Source: Trichoplax adhaerens
Taxonomy: Eukaryota; Placozoa; Uniplacotomia; Trichoplacea; Trichoplacidae
DNA length: 64,000 nt
Reading direction: 5' to 3'
NCBI RefSeq assembly: GCF_000150275.1
Contig: NW_002060965.1
Span: 128,923 to 192,922 of the forward strand
Shown piece by piece: positions 1 through 13,900 of the stretch. The notes beneath the pieces were generated by a model. That model was not told the origin of the DNA. It saw only the letters and a program-made list of their open reading frames with translations, and searched no databases. Position 1 is the stretch's first letter; each line of letters begins with the position of its first letter. The position numbers were made by a program, and so were the translations under genes.

Positions 1-3000
1 AATCTTATAAACCTGATTTTGTTTTCTCTTATAAAAGGACTAGTGCAAAATTTGATCTAAACCAAGATTGATTAAGAAGAATTAACAATTTTTATCCACA
101 AACAGCCATTGTGATTATTGCTACTTTCTCACAAGGTAAGTTTTCGCTAAACTAATCGAGTATACTTAGAATAATGGACCATCAAGATGACAGGATAACC
201 TGTTGCATTTAGCTTTTGGTCACTGAGAGTATTTAGAGTAAGACAGAATGATATTTTCGTATTTAAGACGACAAAAAAATCAATACTACATAGCCTGTTG
301 TATGCTGTGAAATGCATCTTATGAACTTACCTCTCTTGCGCTGTGGCATTTCTTGACGAGATCTCTTGTCGCACTATCATTTACAGATGATATTAAAGAC
401 GATGTTAATTACAGTGTTTACAACCGCTTTGGGATAATATACTGAAATCATAACAGTAATTAATTTTCTTTTATGAATAAAATCCTTAATTTTTCTTTAA
501 TAGCCGTCATGCTGTGTATAATCGTTTGCCTTTTACTTTGCTATCGTCATTTATTGCTAGTAATATAAGAGCGATCTTATTTCATACATCAGTTATAATT
601 TCAATTTAGCATTTGATCGCTCTGAGGCTCATTATATTGACTCATGGAATCATCATCACCTTGCTTTAATTAATAAAGCAGACGAGACTGCTTTTAGAAA
701 GTTAGAATACATCGGAGCCACCAATGATACATTGTCATAATAGCCGTATAGGATATCATTTCTATTGGAATGGAGATTTATTATGATTAATTTTATAGTC
801 AATCTTATGTTACTGAATCTAAATTGTACTACATTTATTAATTTTTAAATCTTTCTGCACCTAAATTATAATAGTTTAATTTGATTTGTTCCTTGTTTTA
901 AATTGACAAGACTATTTATACATGTAGAGAATAAATTCGAATTGGGAATGATCAATATAAGTACCATCTAATATTATTTAACGTGATTGGGAATATAGTA
1001 CATTTAAATTTTATCGCTAGGGCCTCTGTTACTGATTCTAAATTATCTTATAACATTTTACCAACCTCTGCAGTCAATAACTATATTAAATTTCTCTAGA
1101 GAAATTTCATGTAAAGCCATATCTCTATCTCTTAATGGGGAGACCTACTACGTTAACGGAATATTTTGTTCACGACTAATTACGACCGAATTTCTTAATT
1201 GGATACATGAAATAACACGATGGCATGTAAATAGTTAATACTAGTCGAATTAGATTTACTTAAAATAGCTTTATAGGCGTAGAAATGCTAAGCAACGTGC
1301 GAAAATGCCAAACGATTAGACTTGCGAAAAGGGAATGAAAGCTCAAATGAAATCCGTTATTAACACGATTTCGTTACACATATTTAATTGAAGTTACTGA
1401 AAAACGTCGCCAATTTAACCTGTGGAGCCCTATAAATAGGTAGTTTTAACTTCCTTAGTATCATTCTCTCGATAAATTCAAGTTGGATAAATAATATATG
1501 ACAGCGTTAAAATAATTTAGTAATCATTACTTCACACGGAAAAAATGACTTTAACATATAAGGGTTGTATATTGTCTTACCGGTAGCATGAATTAGTAGA
1601 TTTTTTCTTCTTTATTAACTGTAATATGACATTGGTATAGAAATAATTTCATGTAGCTCTGAAGCCATTTTGCAGCTATTTCTCTAATGCTCATTAATAA
1701 CAATAATCATAAAATGTAATTGAATACAAAACAATGTAGCACCTGGCGATGGCCTATGTACAGATAATGAAAGGTAGAATGCGGTAATAGAAGAATAATC
1801 ACCTTTAGAATTTATGTCATGTTTAAGGGTTTTACTGACGAGCTAATTATGCCCTCTTTCAAGCATTTGACCTTATTCTAACGTTGTATTCTTTCCATAA
1901 CTATTAAAATTCTTTCCTATAAGTGGTAGGAAAAATTTTTAAACTTTCGTCAGGCCTTAATATTGGAAGAAATTAAAAAAAGTTAATCTAAACTAAAGAT
2001 GACCCCCTAACCCTTTCCCATTGGAATAATAGTTTATAATAATATCATAGATCGACAAATAGACAAATCAGTCAGTTATTTCTCTACTAATCTATTATCT
2101 TAGCGCTTTTCAATATAGATATGCAAATTTTGCCTGAATAACTAAGAATCGTAAAGAATGTCTTAATCAACGTGATTGTATCTAGCAATTTCTCCTTCAG
2201 TATCGCTATATAAAACATAAGTCATTCTCTTTGAGAATGCAACGGTCGTTGATGATGATATTTGCTATTTTTTCTAAAGAATTTCAGTTTATTCATTTTG
2301 AAAATATTTCTTAATCCAGCTATGGCGCTGAATCCATAGCAATTGCTATACAGAGTCACTAGCAATAATGATCAAGTTGAGACGTAAAATTAACGAATAT
2401 AGGATATTCCATTTAAATAAGAAATTGTATTAACCTATTACGACTAAGACTGAGTACCATAGTTGATTGTTGGCATTCTAGAGGGAATAATCAATTTTTA
2501 AATCTAAATTGCCATTATTGAACTCTGTTTAGTTATCCTCGTCAGAAACTGAAGTAGTAAGCATTTATTATTCAAATTTGAAGCTATCTTTCATTCTCTA
2601 TGGAAAATGACAGAAACAATTATTAGTTATTTGACCAGAAACAGTCAATACCTTTTCGTGAAGGTTAAGATCTCGTTAATGAATAATGTTGTTGATGTCA
2701 TGAATGAACCGAAAATTTTATACTAATTCTTCACCGACAAATTATCACGTTAATATCCAACATATCCTATATACGTTGACGTTGATAAGTATGGTTGTAA
2801 TCTAATAAATCATCATAGATTAATAATTTATTTCATTTTATCAGTATGTTGTAGATTGCTAACATGCAGTTAATGTGATTATTAATTTACTCTATCGTCG
2901 CCGAAAAATAAATAGGAATAATCCATGTTATACATAGAATAGACTGCCATGAACATTGCTGAATAGTTTTAATTTACGATAACTGATGTGTTGTCGACTA

Positions 3001-4358
3001 CCTATTCTTACACAGATAAAGCAAGGCTATCATATCATAAATAAAGATGCAGTAATAATACTTATTTTGCCCATACATCAAAACTCAATAATCTTTAATT
3101 GAATACGATGATCACTTGAATATAATTGCCGGTTAAAAAACTTAGCGAGAATGGTACTCTGTCTTATATTACGTCGATAAACATGGCTATCATCGCATAA
3201 GTGAACGTAAACGTACGTGTATTAACAGGTTCATTTTGCCAATATATCAGACATTATTAATTTGCAATTTAATACAATCATCGCTTGAATATATCGCCGC
3301 ATAAAAATTAGTAGCAACAGTGTATTATCCGATATCCATAAAACAATTTTTATCTTCTCATTACTGAATATTATTAGTTTCCTATTTTGTCAACATATCA
3401 GATATCGTTAATACGTAATTGTAATTTAATGCGGTCATCGCTTGAATACATATATTGCTGCATAAAAATTAGCGGAAATGATTCACTATTTGATGTAGAT
3501 TAAACAAGATTATCTTCTCCTACATGAAGGTACATCCATTGTTTCCTCTGCTATCAGTATGCGTATATCAGATATCATTAATATATAATTATTATTCATA
3601 TAATCATCGCTTGAATACAGTATATTACCCACATAAAAAATTGGCGGAAATAGTTCATTATCTGTTATAGATAAAATAAGGTTATCTTCACGTAATGATC
3701 ATACACTATTAACTTCTTACTTTGCCAGTATCTCAAATATATTGAATCTGCAGCTTAACAATGCAGCCATCACATTTATTTACTACCGTTAATGACGATC
3801 GATTAGCAACATTAATAAATTGTCTAGTGGCCATAGCCAGCGCTATTTGTTTACAGCGACATGATGATGCAAATATCACGTGATCCCTAGTTGTGGACAT
3901 TCCAAATTTTACCAAACTTGGAATTTGAGGTTACGTAACCATGGAGACCATTTTGCGTTTTGGTTGTTTCCGCGGAATGCAACCACTTGTAGACATTGCT
4001 TGGGAAGATCCCATGTAGAGACAGCTTAGATTACAATAGTTTGCTTTATTTATGCATTTTTTTCTCATTAAAACAGAAGTAAGACACTATTGACTATCGA
4101 TAATTCGTGCATTACGTCGGAAAGCGTAGCATTAATTAAGTAGATCCATCAAAAGATTTAAGAAAATTTTAGTATTGCCGTAAATGGATAGGCAGTAGTG
4201 TAGAAATAGTAGTTGGTAAATGAAGAAGATAAAAATAGAAAAATAGTAGGATAATATTAGCGTGCGTCTGTAATGGAATCTTTTACTAGAAAACAAGTTA
4301 GAATTAAAAAATTGACTATACCGTAGTTACTAAAGTACAGTACAGTATAAACCTGAAA
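1..4358. other. Upstream region without a confident gene
   Basis: AT-rich sequence in which I found no chain of exons with matching phases. A donor-like site (AAG|GTAAGT) lies at about 131-137 and could end a non-coding exon entering from the left. A short ATG-started ORF of 25 codons lies at 3941-4018 but has no other support. A tandem array occupies 3056-3775 (listed separately). The last ~300 bp before 4359 presumably contain the promoter of the next gene, but no clear TATA or initiator motif stands out. Confidence 0.5.
3056..3775. repeat. Tandem array, about 4.5 diverged copies of a ~160-bp unit
   Basis: Copies begin near 3056, 3226, 3381, 3550 and 3720 (the last partial). Each contains, in order, a block resembling TTTTGCCAATATATCAGA, then AATCATCGCTTGAATA, then CATAAAAATTAGCGGAAAT, then a stretch ending with ATCTTC. 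Copies differ by many substitutions and small indels, so the array looks old. No ORF runs through it. Confidence 0.75.
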
Positions 4359-7300
4359 ATGGCGACGAAACAGCGGGTTCATATGTAAGTTAATTAATAT
4401 GTGCTCTTTATTGCTACACCTACAGCCGTTGGAACTATTGACATGACATATTAATGATTTTATTAATAAAAAATGGTCGTTTAACCAACACAGTTATTGC
4501 CATTAGGTCTTGGTTCTAAATCATACCTTAGTAGAGCCAAAAAAGTTTTCTCTGATTGCCATTACTTTTGTTCATCTCATACTAAATAATGATAAAATTT
4601 TGAATCAAACAAATCTTACAGGATTAACTTATACTTTTCAATATCCGAATATATTCTTATCGTAGTTGTAGACTTTCGATATGAAGGTGTAATATAATAG
4701 GAGTTTACTAGCCTTTGTAGGCTTCTTATCAGTATCTCTCAATCTTGCCTAACAGCCATATTCTCAATATTTATAGGAGTAGCCAATTTCCCAAGAATAA
4801 AGTCATATATAGTCACTCGAAAAATCAACGCGTCGTCTTCAGTAGGCAAGTGCCAGCTCCTTTTACTTTATCGTCCGAGATTAATAGAAGGAGCGCTCTG
4901 TCTACAATATCAGGTAAGCGAATAATTAATTATGTAAATATAAATATGCTACCATTTCATCCTTTGTCAATTCCAGATTCGCTCTCTAGATATTAACGAT
5001 CTATTTTTCACGGTTTACTTTAGGCTTTGGTAAAAATCGTCCAGTAAAGAAAGGAAAGAATTCAATGCAGGGATTTTCCAATATTATAGCTAACTTTGGC
5101 AGCCAGAGCAAGGGCAACTTTGTTCAAAGCTATGGCAGCCAACGACCCACAACCAAAAATAAACCATCCACTACCAAGTCATCGGTTGCTCTAGTTCCTC
5201 CTTTGAGACGATTTATGACAGCCGTTTCAAGTGCTCATTCTACAAAAACCACTAAGTCTGCCATTAAAAGTGGTCATGCTTCATCAAAATCGAACGCTTC
5301 TCGTCAAGATCGTTACAGTACTGGCAAAGATAGCAATAGAAATACAACTGCTGTTAGTCGTGGCACTGATGGAATGAAAAGTAATCAATCATCAAGATAT
5401 AGCCAAGTCAGACCATCGAAAAAGTCAAACGATGCCACAGGAATTCCAATGTATTCAAAGTTACAGTCTAGAGTTCACGATAGTCGTAGGCCAAGATTGC
5501 AGCCTATTGCTGAAACTATTAAGCAAAAGCCACATAGTCGACGTACAACAAGTGAAATTACTCGTGTTTATTCATTAAGCACGCCATTTAATGGGCCAAC
5601 AGCAATGAAATCCAATAATGGTCATTTATCAGAACGTCATTCTAGGCCTGATAATGATCGTTATGATGCCAATAAATCGGTTAAAAAAGAAGATAAGCCG
5701 AAACAACCTATTCCAACATTAAAGTCTCGCTTACCTAAATCCGTATTTTCATCCATGGTCGTTGGTAGTAACAAATTCGGTCAATCTAATCCTGATGATA
5801 ATGATGCCAATAAACTTGAATCACAACCGAAAAAGGACAATAAATTCTCCCAAAATGCAAAGAAATCTTCAAAGCCTCTACCCTCCTTTGCAAAAAATCG
5901 TCGTGCATGTGGTGCTGCAAGTGATTCCGACCTTAGTAAAACCAACAAAAAGCCGACTAAACCATCCAAGCCCAAATATAAATCCGATTTACATTTGAAC
6001 TTCTTACCAATCAATCTGTCTTATTACAAAGATTATGGTGTTACTGAACCAAAATCATTGGGTATGAAGAAATGGGCTTCTGATGAAAAGATTCGTAAAT
6101 CTCCCTACAAGTTAAATCTTAAAGTCAACCCTGAATCTACATCGAATGGTGGCAAAATTCCTTCTCCACGCGATGAACGCCGTAAATTATCATCTGAAAA
6201 TCAAAATCTAGCCATTAGCCCAGCCAATCAGGAACTAATTAAAGGGCTCAATCGAATCTATGGTAAATCAGTAAAACAGAACTTATTGCGTGGAAAAATA
6301 GCTGAAAAGGTGCGCCATGCACAAGAAGAACAGAAACTCCGTGAAAAAATACAATCCAAGAATGAAAGGCGCTTATCGAATATAAAAAAGAAGGAAAGGG
6401 AGGAAGATATCCGTAACATTAAAGAAAAACATAATAAGGATTTACAAAAGCGCTATGCCAATACACATATGTCGATGAAAGCATTATCTATTGCTGTTAT
6501 TGCCGGTATGAAACTAAAGCAAGGATGGATGCCGCGAGTGGATGATTCTAAAAAATCGCAACCATTGTACACAACCACATCGATTAAAAAGCCTAAAAGT
6601 GATCAAGATAAGGCTAGTTCTGTTGCAAGTTCCAGAAATTCGATCGCTCTTCCTGCGGAGGAGGGACATAAATTTTTACCAGCCTTGGATGTGAAGCATG
6701 AAACGCAGCAACCGTTGAGCTATAATCTCAGCAATCGAAATAGCCCCAAGTCTATGTTTAATCTAAGAGCAGAGGATGATGAGTCGATCTTACCACGACT
6801 AAAAACTCCTCCAGATTTTTCAAAATCGCTTGATACCCTGCAAAGAGAGATTGAATTGCCTAAAACGCCTGATTTTCTCGATAGACAAACATTACATCTC
6901 GATGACGATGATGACGACCAAATTGCTAAGAGTGACAATGACAAACATGTCAAATTTAGTGACATGGACGATAATCCTGTCGTAGGAACGACAGCAGGCT
7001 ACTCGAACCCGCAGTCTCCTATCCTTTCAGGTAAAATAGTGTAGTATGGCCGAAATGATGATTATGGGCCTCGTAGCTTACAGTGCTTATAATGTTTTGA
7101 TAACTTATTCAACAGGAAGTTCGAGAGGCAATAGCCCGATACCTAATAATTCTGTTGTGTTGCCTAAAATCTCATCACGAGGTATGTCTAGACTACGATT
7201 CCTACTAGTATTCATTGGAAGTTTTGCAGATGTGCTCCATTTATAATCCCTTTAAAAATTATTGAAATATTCATACATATGCTGACCAGTGATAGATATA

Positions 7301-8758
7301 GATGACAATAAATTAGTAGATATTTATTGCTAGTTTAAAATAGAGGTGAAGAATAAATTACTAGATCTTGATTGCTAGTCTAAAATAGATGAAAATAAAT
7401 TATTTTATCTTCATATAGATGAAAAATAAGTTACTACTGTTTCGTTATTTCGTCTTTTTTGTTTTAATTGGTGGATTATCTTAATTACAGATAATAGTCC
7501 ACATGGACCAAGAAGCTCAGCGCCATCTGATGAAGGTCGGAAACTATCGAGCAACGGTGATGATGCGATAGCTAAGCGATTAGCAGCATTGAGGAAAGGA
7601 TCCAAAATCGGAAGTGGTGAAAGTAGCCATGATTTATTGAGCTCGCAAAATGGTCTTGAGCAGAGGCTAAAGGATAATAAATTGATAGATGACGATGCAG
7701 ATGCCGATAGCAGCAAGGGCAGCTTAACCGAAGTACCAGATATCATACAGCAAAAGTTAAAGGAGCTTAAATTAAAGAATCGATTGGATAATCCTGGAGA
7801 TAATTCATCGGATATCGATCAAGGCGATAGTAGGCGCAATAGCAGTGTATATAGTTTAGGATCACTAAGGACAAACCAAAGGCCAGGTGCATTAGGCTCT
7901 GCTAGTAGTGGTTACGCTAGCGAAGGAATTTCACATTTGCCGTCCACAGCTACTGATCCAATCCGTGTTTTACCAACTCTGGGTAATGATAGTGACAAAA
8001 TAAATAATGTAAGTGGAGCAGTTAAAAGCAGTTTACAATCTAGATTAGCTCGACTTCGATCCAATCTGGATAAGAACAGAGCTGGAAGGCCATACAAGCC
8101 TCTTAGTCGTAATAGCAGCTTAAAACAGTTGGCTCTGGCTAATAGCAGTGCCCAGCAAGATTCGACTGCAACACCAACGAGTTTTAGAGCTGAATCCCAA
8201 GTAGATCAAGTTCAATCTGGTATAGCAAATTCCAATAATAATGATGATGACCATGGTGATACGTCAAATTCGCCAATTAGCTCGTTTGATTTATTACAAA
8301 AATTAAAATCGAACGCTGACAATCATAGTGCAGGCAGCAGACGCAGCAGTTTATTTGATACGGATGGCGGAGTACAGAAAAAGTTAGAAATACTCAAGAA
8401 TAATCTAAACGATACTCCTGGATATAATAATTACAAACCTAGTAGTGGCAGTCGTATTGGTAGTAGACGCACTAGTTTGTTCGATGAAGAGGAGGATGTT
8501 GCTAAGAGATTGAATGATCTACGTAGTAGTTTAAATGATGATAAAGGATTATTTCAATCGTCTTCGCGTCCCTACACTGGCAGTAACATCGGCAGTAGGC
8601 GAGCTAGTTTGTTCGATAATGGTGGAGATATTCAGAATCAATTAGATTCCTTAAGGGATAACGCCAGTTCTAACCAGGGATTATATAATTCGCAATCACA
8701 AGATCTCTTACAACAGAAACTAGCTGAATTACGATCGACAGCAGCGGTCGAAGGGTAG
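4359..8758 (+). CDS. Uncharacterised Ser/Arg-rich coiled-coil protein, 5 exons, 1167 aa
   Basis: Proposed exons: 4359-4384, 4777-4913, 5024-7030, 7116-7181, 7491-8758. Every junction is GT-AG and phases agree; the first junction splits an ATG codon after MATKQRVH. I do not recognise the family. The chain is rich in Ser, Lys, Arg, Asn and Asp and probably mostly disordered. A charged Lys/Glu/Arg helix at about residues 478-535 (starts KIAEKVRHAQEEQKLREK) should form a coiled coil. An acidic run of six Asp lies near residue 682. The C-terminal part has three copies of SRRxSLFD at residues 1028-1035, 1070-1077 and 1114-1121, each followed by a helical segment with Leu-(K/R/N)-x-Leu pattern, at a ~43-residue period. 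SRRxSL fits a basophilic kinase site, so phosphorylation at each repeat is plausible. A cytoskeletal or ciliary scaffold is a guess from composition only. Gene structure is more secure than function. Confidence 0.8.
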
Positions 8759-9957
8759 ACCATGACGGCAAAAATAGCCGCAATTAATTAACTTTAATAT
8801 TTTTTGAATAGAGTATATATACACGCGTATCCAACCTTAATCCAAGCTGGATTTATTGTACGAAAATTATGCAATTATGAGCGTTAAAAAACATACTATA
8901 AGTGTAGTATGTCCTGTGGATAATTGTAATCTTATCTATGATCAGCATTTTACCTATTTAAGATGATGCTTGCAAATGAATATGACTATGTCTATTGGAA
9001 TAATTTTGACACATTATTTTATGTTAATACAAAGATTGTTTAAACAACTGTATAGTACAATGACAACTTGACGAAAGAATTCTAAAATTTTTTGATGAAA
9101 AAATCAATTTAATATTATTTCCTTTTCTGCAGCCGTAGTTTATATTAATATTGATAAAGCTATCATGTTAAGCCTAAGATTATTATCTATTCTCCCTGTA
9201 TCATATATCACCCATAATTATTGGACGAATAGTTCTATTTTCAGGTAATAACTGATAACAATTTAATCTTATGAATGGAAAGAACATTTCTATTCAACTC
9301 AAATTGACATGGAATAAGGATAATAAAATGAGCTATGATATTACCTTTGATCTGTTAGATTGTGATTAACTTGAATGGATTCATGATACGCGAGTATTCA
9401 TGACTAGTAGGTAGATATAACCGCAGAATAACATGATGATGCTCGGAAAGATTGACACTGATGTTTATACACATATCCATTAGTCATGAATCGATATAGT
9501 AAACTGACTGATCCATAAGATAGAGATGTGTTCCTACCTGATATCCAGTTTAGCTTAAAATAGGACATCCAACTACTCCTCGACTAGCAAATTGCCAGTT
9601 GAAAATTCATCGATTCTACGTTGGTAGATGCATAAAACATGGATTATTTATCAGTTTCACTTATATATTTATAGTAATCCTATTGACACGGAGGACATCA
9701 TTGCTACTACTTCTGTATGCGATTTTCAAGTGTTCCAAATCGAAATTTGTAACGTGAAAGTTAAATTAACGCGAGGGTCTCAATAAATTTCTACCACTTT
9801 TGTGGACATGTTAGTCAACACTTTGTTATTGCACTACGCAAAATTGCTGTCATTAGCTGAAATCACTACATGAACCAACAGAACTTTTGTATTCGTTTAA
9901 AGTTACACAACAGTAAAAGAGGTTAGAACTAGCAGTCCAATCGGAAGATAACAACTC
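8759..9957. other. Intergenic; 3' flank of the coiled-coil protein gene
   Basis: No open frame or exon chain seen. It must hold the 3' UTR and poly(A) site of the preceding gene; no canonical AATAAA stands out close to the stop codon. The rest is AT-rich without obvious repeats. Confidence 0.4.
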
Positions 9958-10131
9958 ATGTCAAATATCGTAAGCAGGACCTTACTTATCATTGCTAGTC
10001 TATCGCTTTTAATAATATTGATATGTACTCAGATCGACGAAGAAATTCGATCATGGTCAACGTTTGCTATGAACTTAGAAATTAGTGTTCACCAGCTACT
10101 GGAGGAGCAGTTTCAACGCAATGTTTCGTAA
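9958..10131 (+). CDS. Small ORF (57 aa) with N-terminal hydrophobic anchor, tentative
   Basis: The ATG at 9958 opens a 57-codon frame ending in TAA at 10129-10131. Residues 8-23 are strongly hydrophobic (LLIIASLSLLIILIC), resembling a signal peptide or signal anchor; the remainder is polar and acidic (starts TQIDEEIRSW). It could encode a short secreted or single-pass peptide, or be the first exon of a longer gene. It ends 4 bp before a foldback element, so the 3' end may have been disrupted. No homologue recognised, and ORFs of this size also arise by chance. Confidence 0.25.
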   Translation: MSNIVSRTLLIIASLSLLIILICTQIDEEIRSWSTFAMNLEISVHQLLEEQFQRNVS

Positions 10132-10135
10132 TATA

Positions 10136-10322
10136 AGCTTAGCCTAACTAGTCCATCCTTATTGGTGATATTATTTTTGCAACTTGCAGCCCCTGCTAAG
10201 CTTTATGCAGTAGAATCTCCAAAATGGCTAACATAAACAGTAAGAAGGAAGTAGTCGTCCACTGTTGTAGCTTGCCTGCAAAAATAATGTTACCAATAAC
10301 GATGGGCTAGCTAGTGTAAGCT
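10136..10322. repeat. Foldback (inverted-repeat) element, MITE-like
   Basis: The left arm at 10136-10181 and right arm at 10277-10322 are reverse complements over 46 bp with about 8 mismatches, sharing TGCAAAAATAAT, CCAATAA and TAAGCT blocks. The 95-bp spacer has no ORF. A further related block follows near 10345-10385 in the same orientation as the left arm (GGTGACATTATTTCTGC against GGTGATATTATTTTTGC). Terminal inverted repeats with a short non-coding spacer fit a small non-autonomous DNA element. I could not define a target-site duplication. Confidence 0.6.
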
Positions 10323-10974
10323 GGTGTTACGATCGCTACTAGGGTGACATTATTTCTGCTAGCAATTTGCACCCGCTTAATCCTGGCCTAGTTGGTTAAA
10401 ACCACTGACAGAGAATCATGTTTGAGTAGTACAACTCTACTAAGAATTTATGGGAATCTCTCGTTGCTACCATCGTCGGGTGGGTAGATCTCTTCAATTT
10501 CCAGTTAAAATCCCATCAACTGGCGCTCACTGTGGCCATCATTCACGAGTAAAATCGATTGCATCGGAAGAAATCAGACACCCATAGCAGGACCAGTTGA
10601 TCTGATTAAGCCAGAATAGTGTTGTTCTACCAAGTTTAACCGTAGTGGTAAAGTCAAGAATCAAGAGTACGAGGTACTACTTGCTTACACTAGGTTTGAA
10701 GTGGGTGTTGACTGGTGTGGCTGTGGCTGCAATCTCTTAAAGTAGAAGTCAGCAAGATCGAGCAGTATTACTGAATAGCCATCTCCGATCCTGTTTATTT
10801 ACTCAAATATTAGTTGAGGATAGACAATACTACAGTATATACTTTCCAATTGATCTCTATCGTCTGCATTTGATTGGAACTTGAGACAAGGAAAGATTTG
10901 CACGTTATTATTATCGCACAAGAAGGAGCAAGTGATTAAATCAATCAACTATCGTCCTGAAATACATAATTATA

Positions 10975-13900
10975 ATGGACAAAACTGCTTATCCTCCATT
11001 TACTCTCGGTAAAAGTAGATTTGATCAGGTAAGAACTGGAAATGATAGAATAAACTTATCGCTATTGCTAATAAATTACGACTCCCAAACGATTCATCAT
11101 AGTAGAGTACACGCCATATACTGTACATTTCTACTGCAACATCATCTACAGTACTTGCAGTATCAGTGGATGTCTAATAAACGGATTTCTATTAAAAAGT
11201 TGAACGCTAGAGTCATATTGTGCCTTTATTTAGCACTAGTAGAACATTTTGGGCATGTGAGACCGTTTCTACTTTGATTTCTACTACTTTTCGATCGAGT
11301 TCACTCTTAATTTACGGCTTAATCAAGGACAGATTACGTCGTTAAATTTGTAAACTATAGATGCCTTATTTTTCCAACTGATATTAGAGCATTTACAGAG
11401 GACGATTAAAATTTGAACTTATTCCACACTTAGCTTTTAAAGCAATGTATAAAATGACTGACTTCATTGGCTCTATTAGTCGACATTTTTAGGTAGACTG
11501 CGCCATTTCTTAGATGTAACCGATCCAAGAACATTATTCGTGAGTGAGGTAAGATAAGATTGAAAATGAACTAAAATCAGTCTTTTAGGTATATATATAA
11601 TTAATAAAAATCAATGTGTTATAATAGATTCATAGTGTAAACGACTGCATCTACTACATTATTTGGATTCGATTTTTGCTTCGATTTATGCTTCTATAAT
11701 TTAAGATATAATTATCAACGTACTGGATATGAGTACGATAATTTAAACGAAGCAAAGTATTTAGCTGATGTATATAGAATGCTAATAATTTTACTTTTAT
11801 GCCTTCACACACTCAACCTCATGATGCAGAAGCAACTTCAGGACTCTATTAAACTATTAAATGAATACAAGATAGGCAAGCTTCCTGATGGGGTTACAAA
11901 TGAGCAAGTAGGATAACAACTTATTATTAACATAATAATAATCTAGAGAGATTCTTCACATTTATCGTTGACTTTGTCGATAAATCTACTTAATTGCCAA
12001 CGATATTTGGTTTGACATTAATCAATATCATTTTTAATGAATTATTAGCTATGGAAGGCTCAAAAAATTAAACAGGTACTCAAGGTTTTTAGATAATTAT
12101 CAAATTTATGGAAGTAAATATCTAGTGTATTCTATGATTATGATGTTGCTAAAAGTTATAAGATGTAGTAGGATGATAGATGGCATCTAACATCTTTACA
12201 TCGCAGCCTTGACCTTTACTATTTATAATTCCTTGCTTTACAGGCTATAATTCACCCAGATACCAATGAAAAAATATTCATGCCATTTAGAATGTCGGGT
12301 AAATTATTATTATTACTTATTGAAATAATAGACTATTTATGCTATATAGGAAAAAATAGATAATTAATATTATGGTCATATCATCGACGATAATGAACAA
12401 AACTGCTTTCTTGATTTGCTCTTCTGCGCAGGATTTGTCCCATTTGGTACTCCGATTGTAAGACTTCAAATTAATTCTACTGCTTTTAATCTTGTTGATA
12501 AAGTGTCTGTATACATTTATTACTCTTGATGTAATCTTTCTTTAAATATAAAACATTACTCCTAATTGATACTGCTGCTGCATTAGGTAGTCGGATTATT
12601 ACTTCCAAATCCCAGTATGAAATCAATCATTTTTTGGCAGGTTGGTATAAATAATTGCTTTTGCTTTCATTTGAACACTCAGTGTATATAAAAATTGACA
12701 ATTTATGATTTGCTTTGTTTCATTCTGTAGTGGTTAAATCAAAGTCATAATGCTTGCGTTAATTATGCAAATCGTAACGCTAGTAAAGTAAGTGATATCA
12801 CATATTTTTGCGTAGTGGAATCAACGCTGTATCAGTCTAGCTGCTAACAAATGTTCTAATTCGTATGTTGATTGCTAGCCAACTCCAACAAGTGAATTTG
12901 TTGCCGGTTATTTTGCAGCAATTACGAGTGCGATAACCATAGCGGTAAGTGGAGTTAGTGATTATTTAAAGGATTTATTAATCGGCTAGCTTATCGTCAC
13001 TGTTTTGTGACTGCAAGTATCTTATTTTGCTATTGGATCGTAAGATAGATGCTATACGTCTAATACATTTTATTGCTATCTAACTTTTACACTCAAAAAA
13101 ATGCGCTTATATCTTCCTTTCATTATCATCTTTACAATTACAGCTCGGTTTAACGGCAGTAATTAAAAGAGCTGATCGTTTTAGTCCTGCTACTCGCAAT
13201 GCTATCCAGCGTTTTGTGCCATTCCCAGCTGTGGGTAATGTTGATATTTATACACTTATAAACAGACTTGAAGTGATATGATCTACCAGTGGAGATTAAT
13301 TCGAAAAAACCTTTAAACCCTTCAACTACAGTAATGCAGGGTGCGTATATCGTTTCTGATCGACTATCTCTTAATTTGACTATAGCATCTGCTAGCGTTT
13401 GCAATGTTCTATTCATGAGAAGAAATGAATTATCTCGTGGAATTGAAGTAGTAGATAAAGATGGCAATACAGTTGGAACTTCCAAAATTGCTGCTAAAAA
13501 GGTTTCTTGTGAATTTGTTGCGCTTATCAAACGAACCATTAATAGAATGATCCTTTAAAAATCCTAATTAGGCTTTAGTTGAAATGGCCTGCACACGTGC
13601 GTTCTTGCCTGCTCCTATTTTATTACTACCTACAATTGCAATGCAACTTATGGAGAAGTAATAACGCATTCTAGTCCTCGTATTTTCGTTGCATTAGTTT
13701 GATCCTAGTATACGTTGATTTTCAAGACTGTTGATATTAATAAGTTTGCAACGGTTTATCATAACAGAACCAGATTTTTAAAGGCCAATCCACGTTTTCA
13801 TTTGCCCCTGAATGCAATCTTTTGCACCATATCGTTTGGACTAGCTTTACCGCTAGCCATTAGCCTATTTCCTCAAATGTCTTCGGTAAGGATAGCATTT

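Noticed and set aside
3733-3915. 60-codon minus-strand ORF
   Set aside because: No motif, no splice partners, and it overlaps the end of the tandem array.
3941-4018. Short ORF starting METILRFGCFRG with a good start context
   Set aside because: Only 25 codons and no conservation evidence; chance cannot be excluded.
13150-13539. 129-codon minus-strand ORF
   Set aside because: Antisense shadow of sideroflexin exons 10-11.
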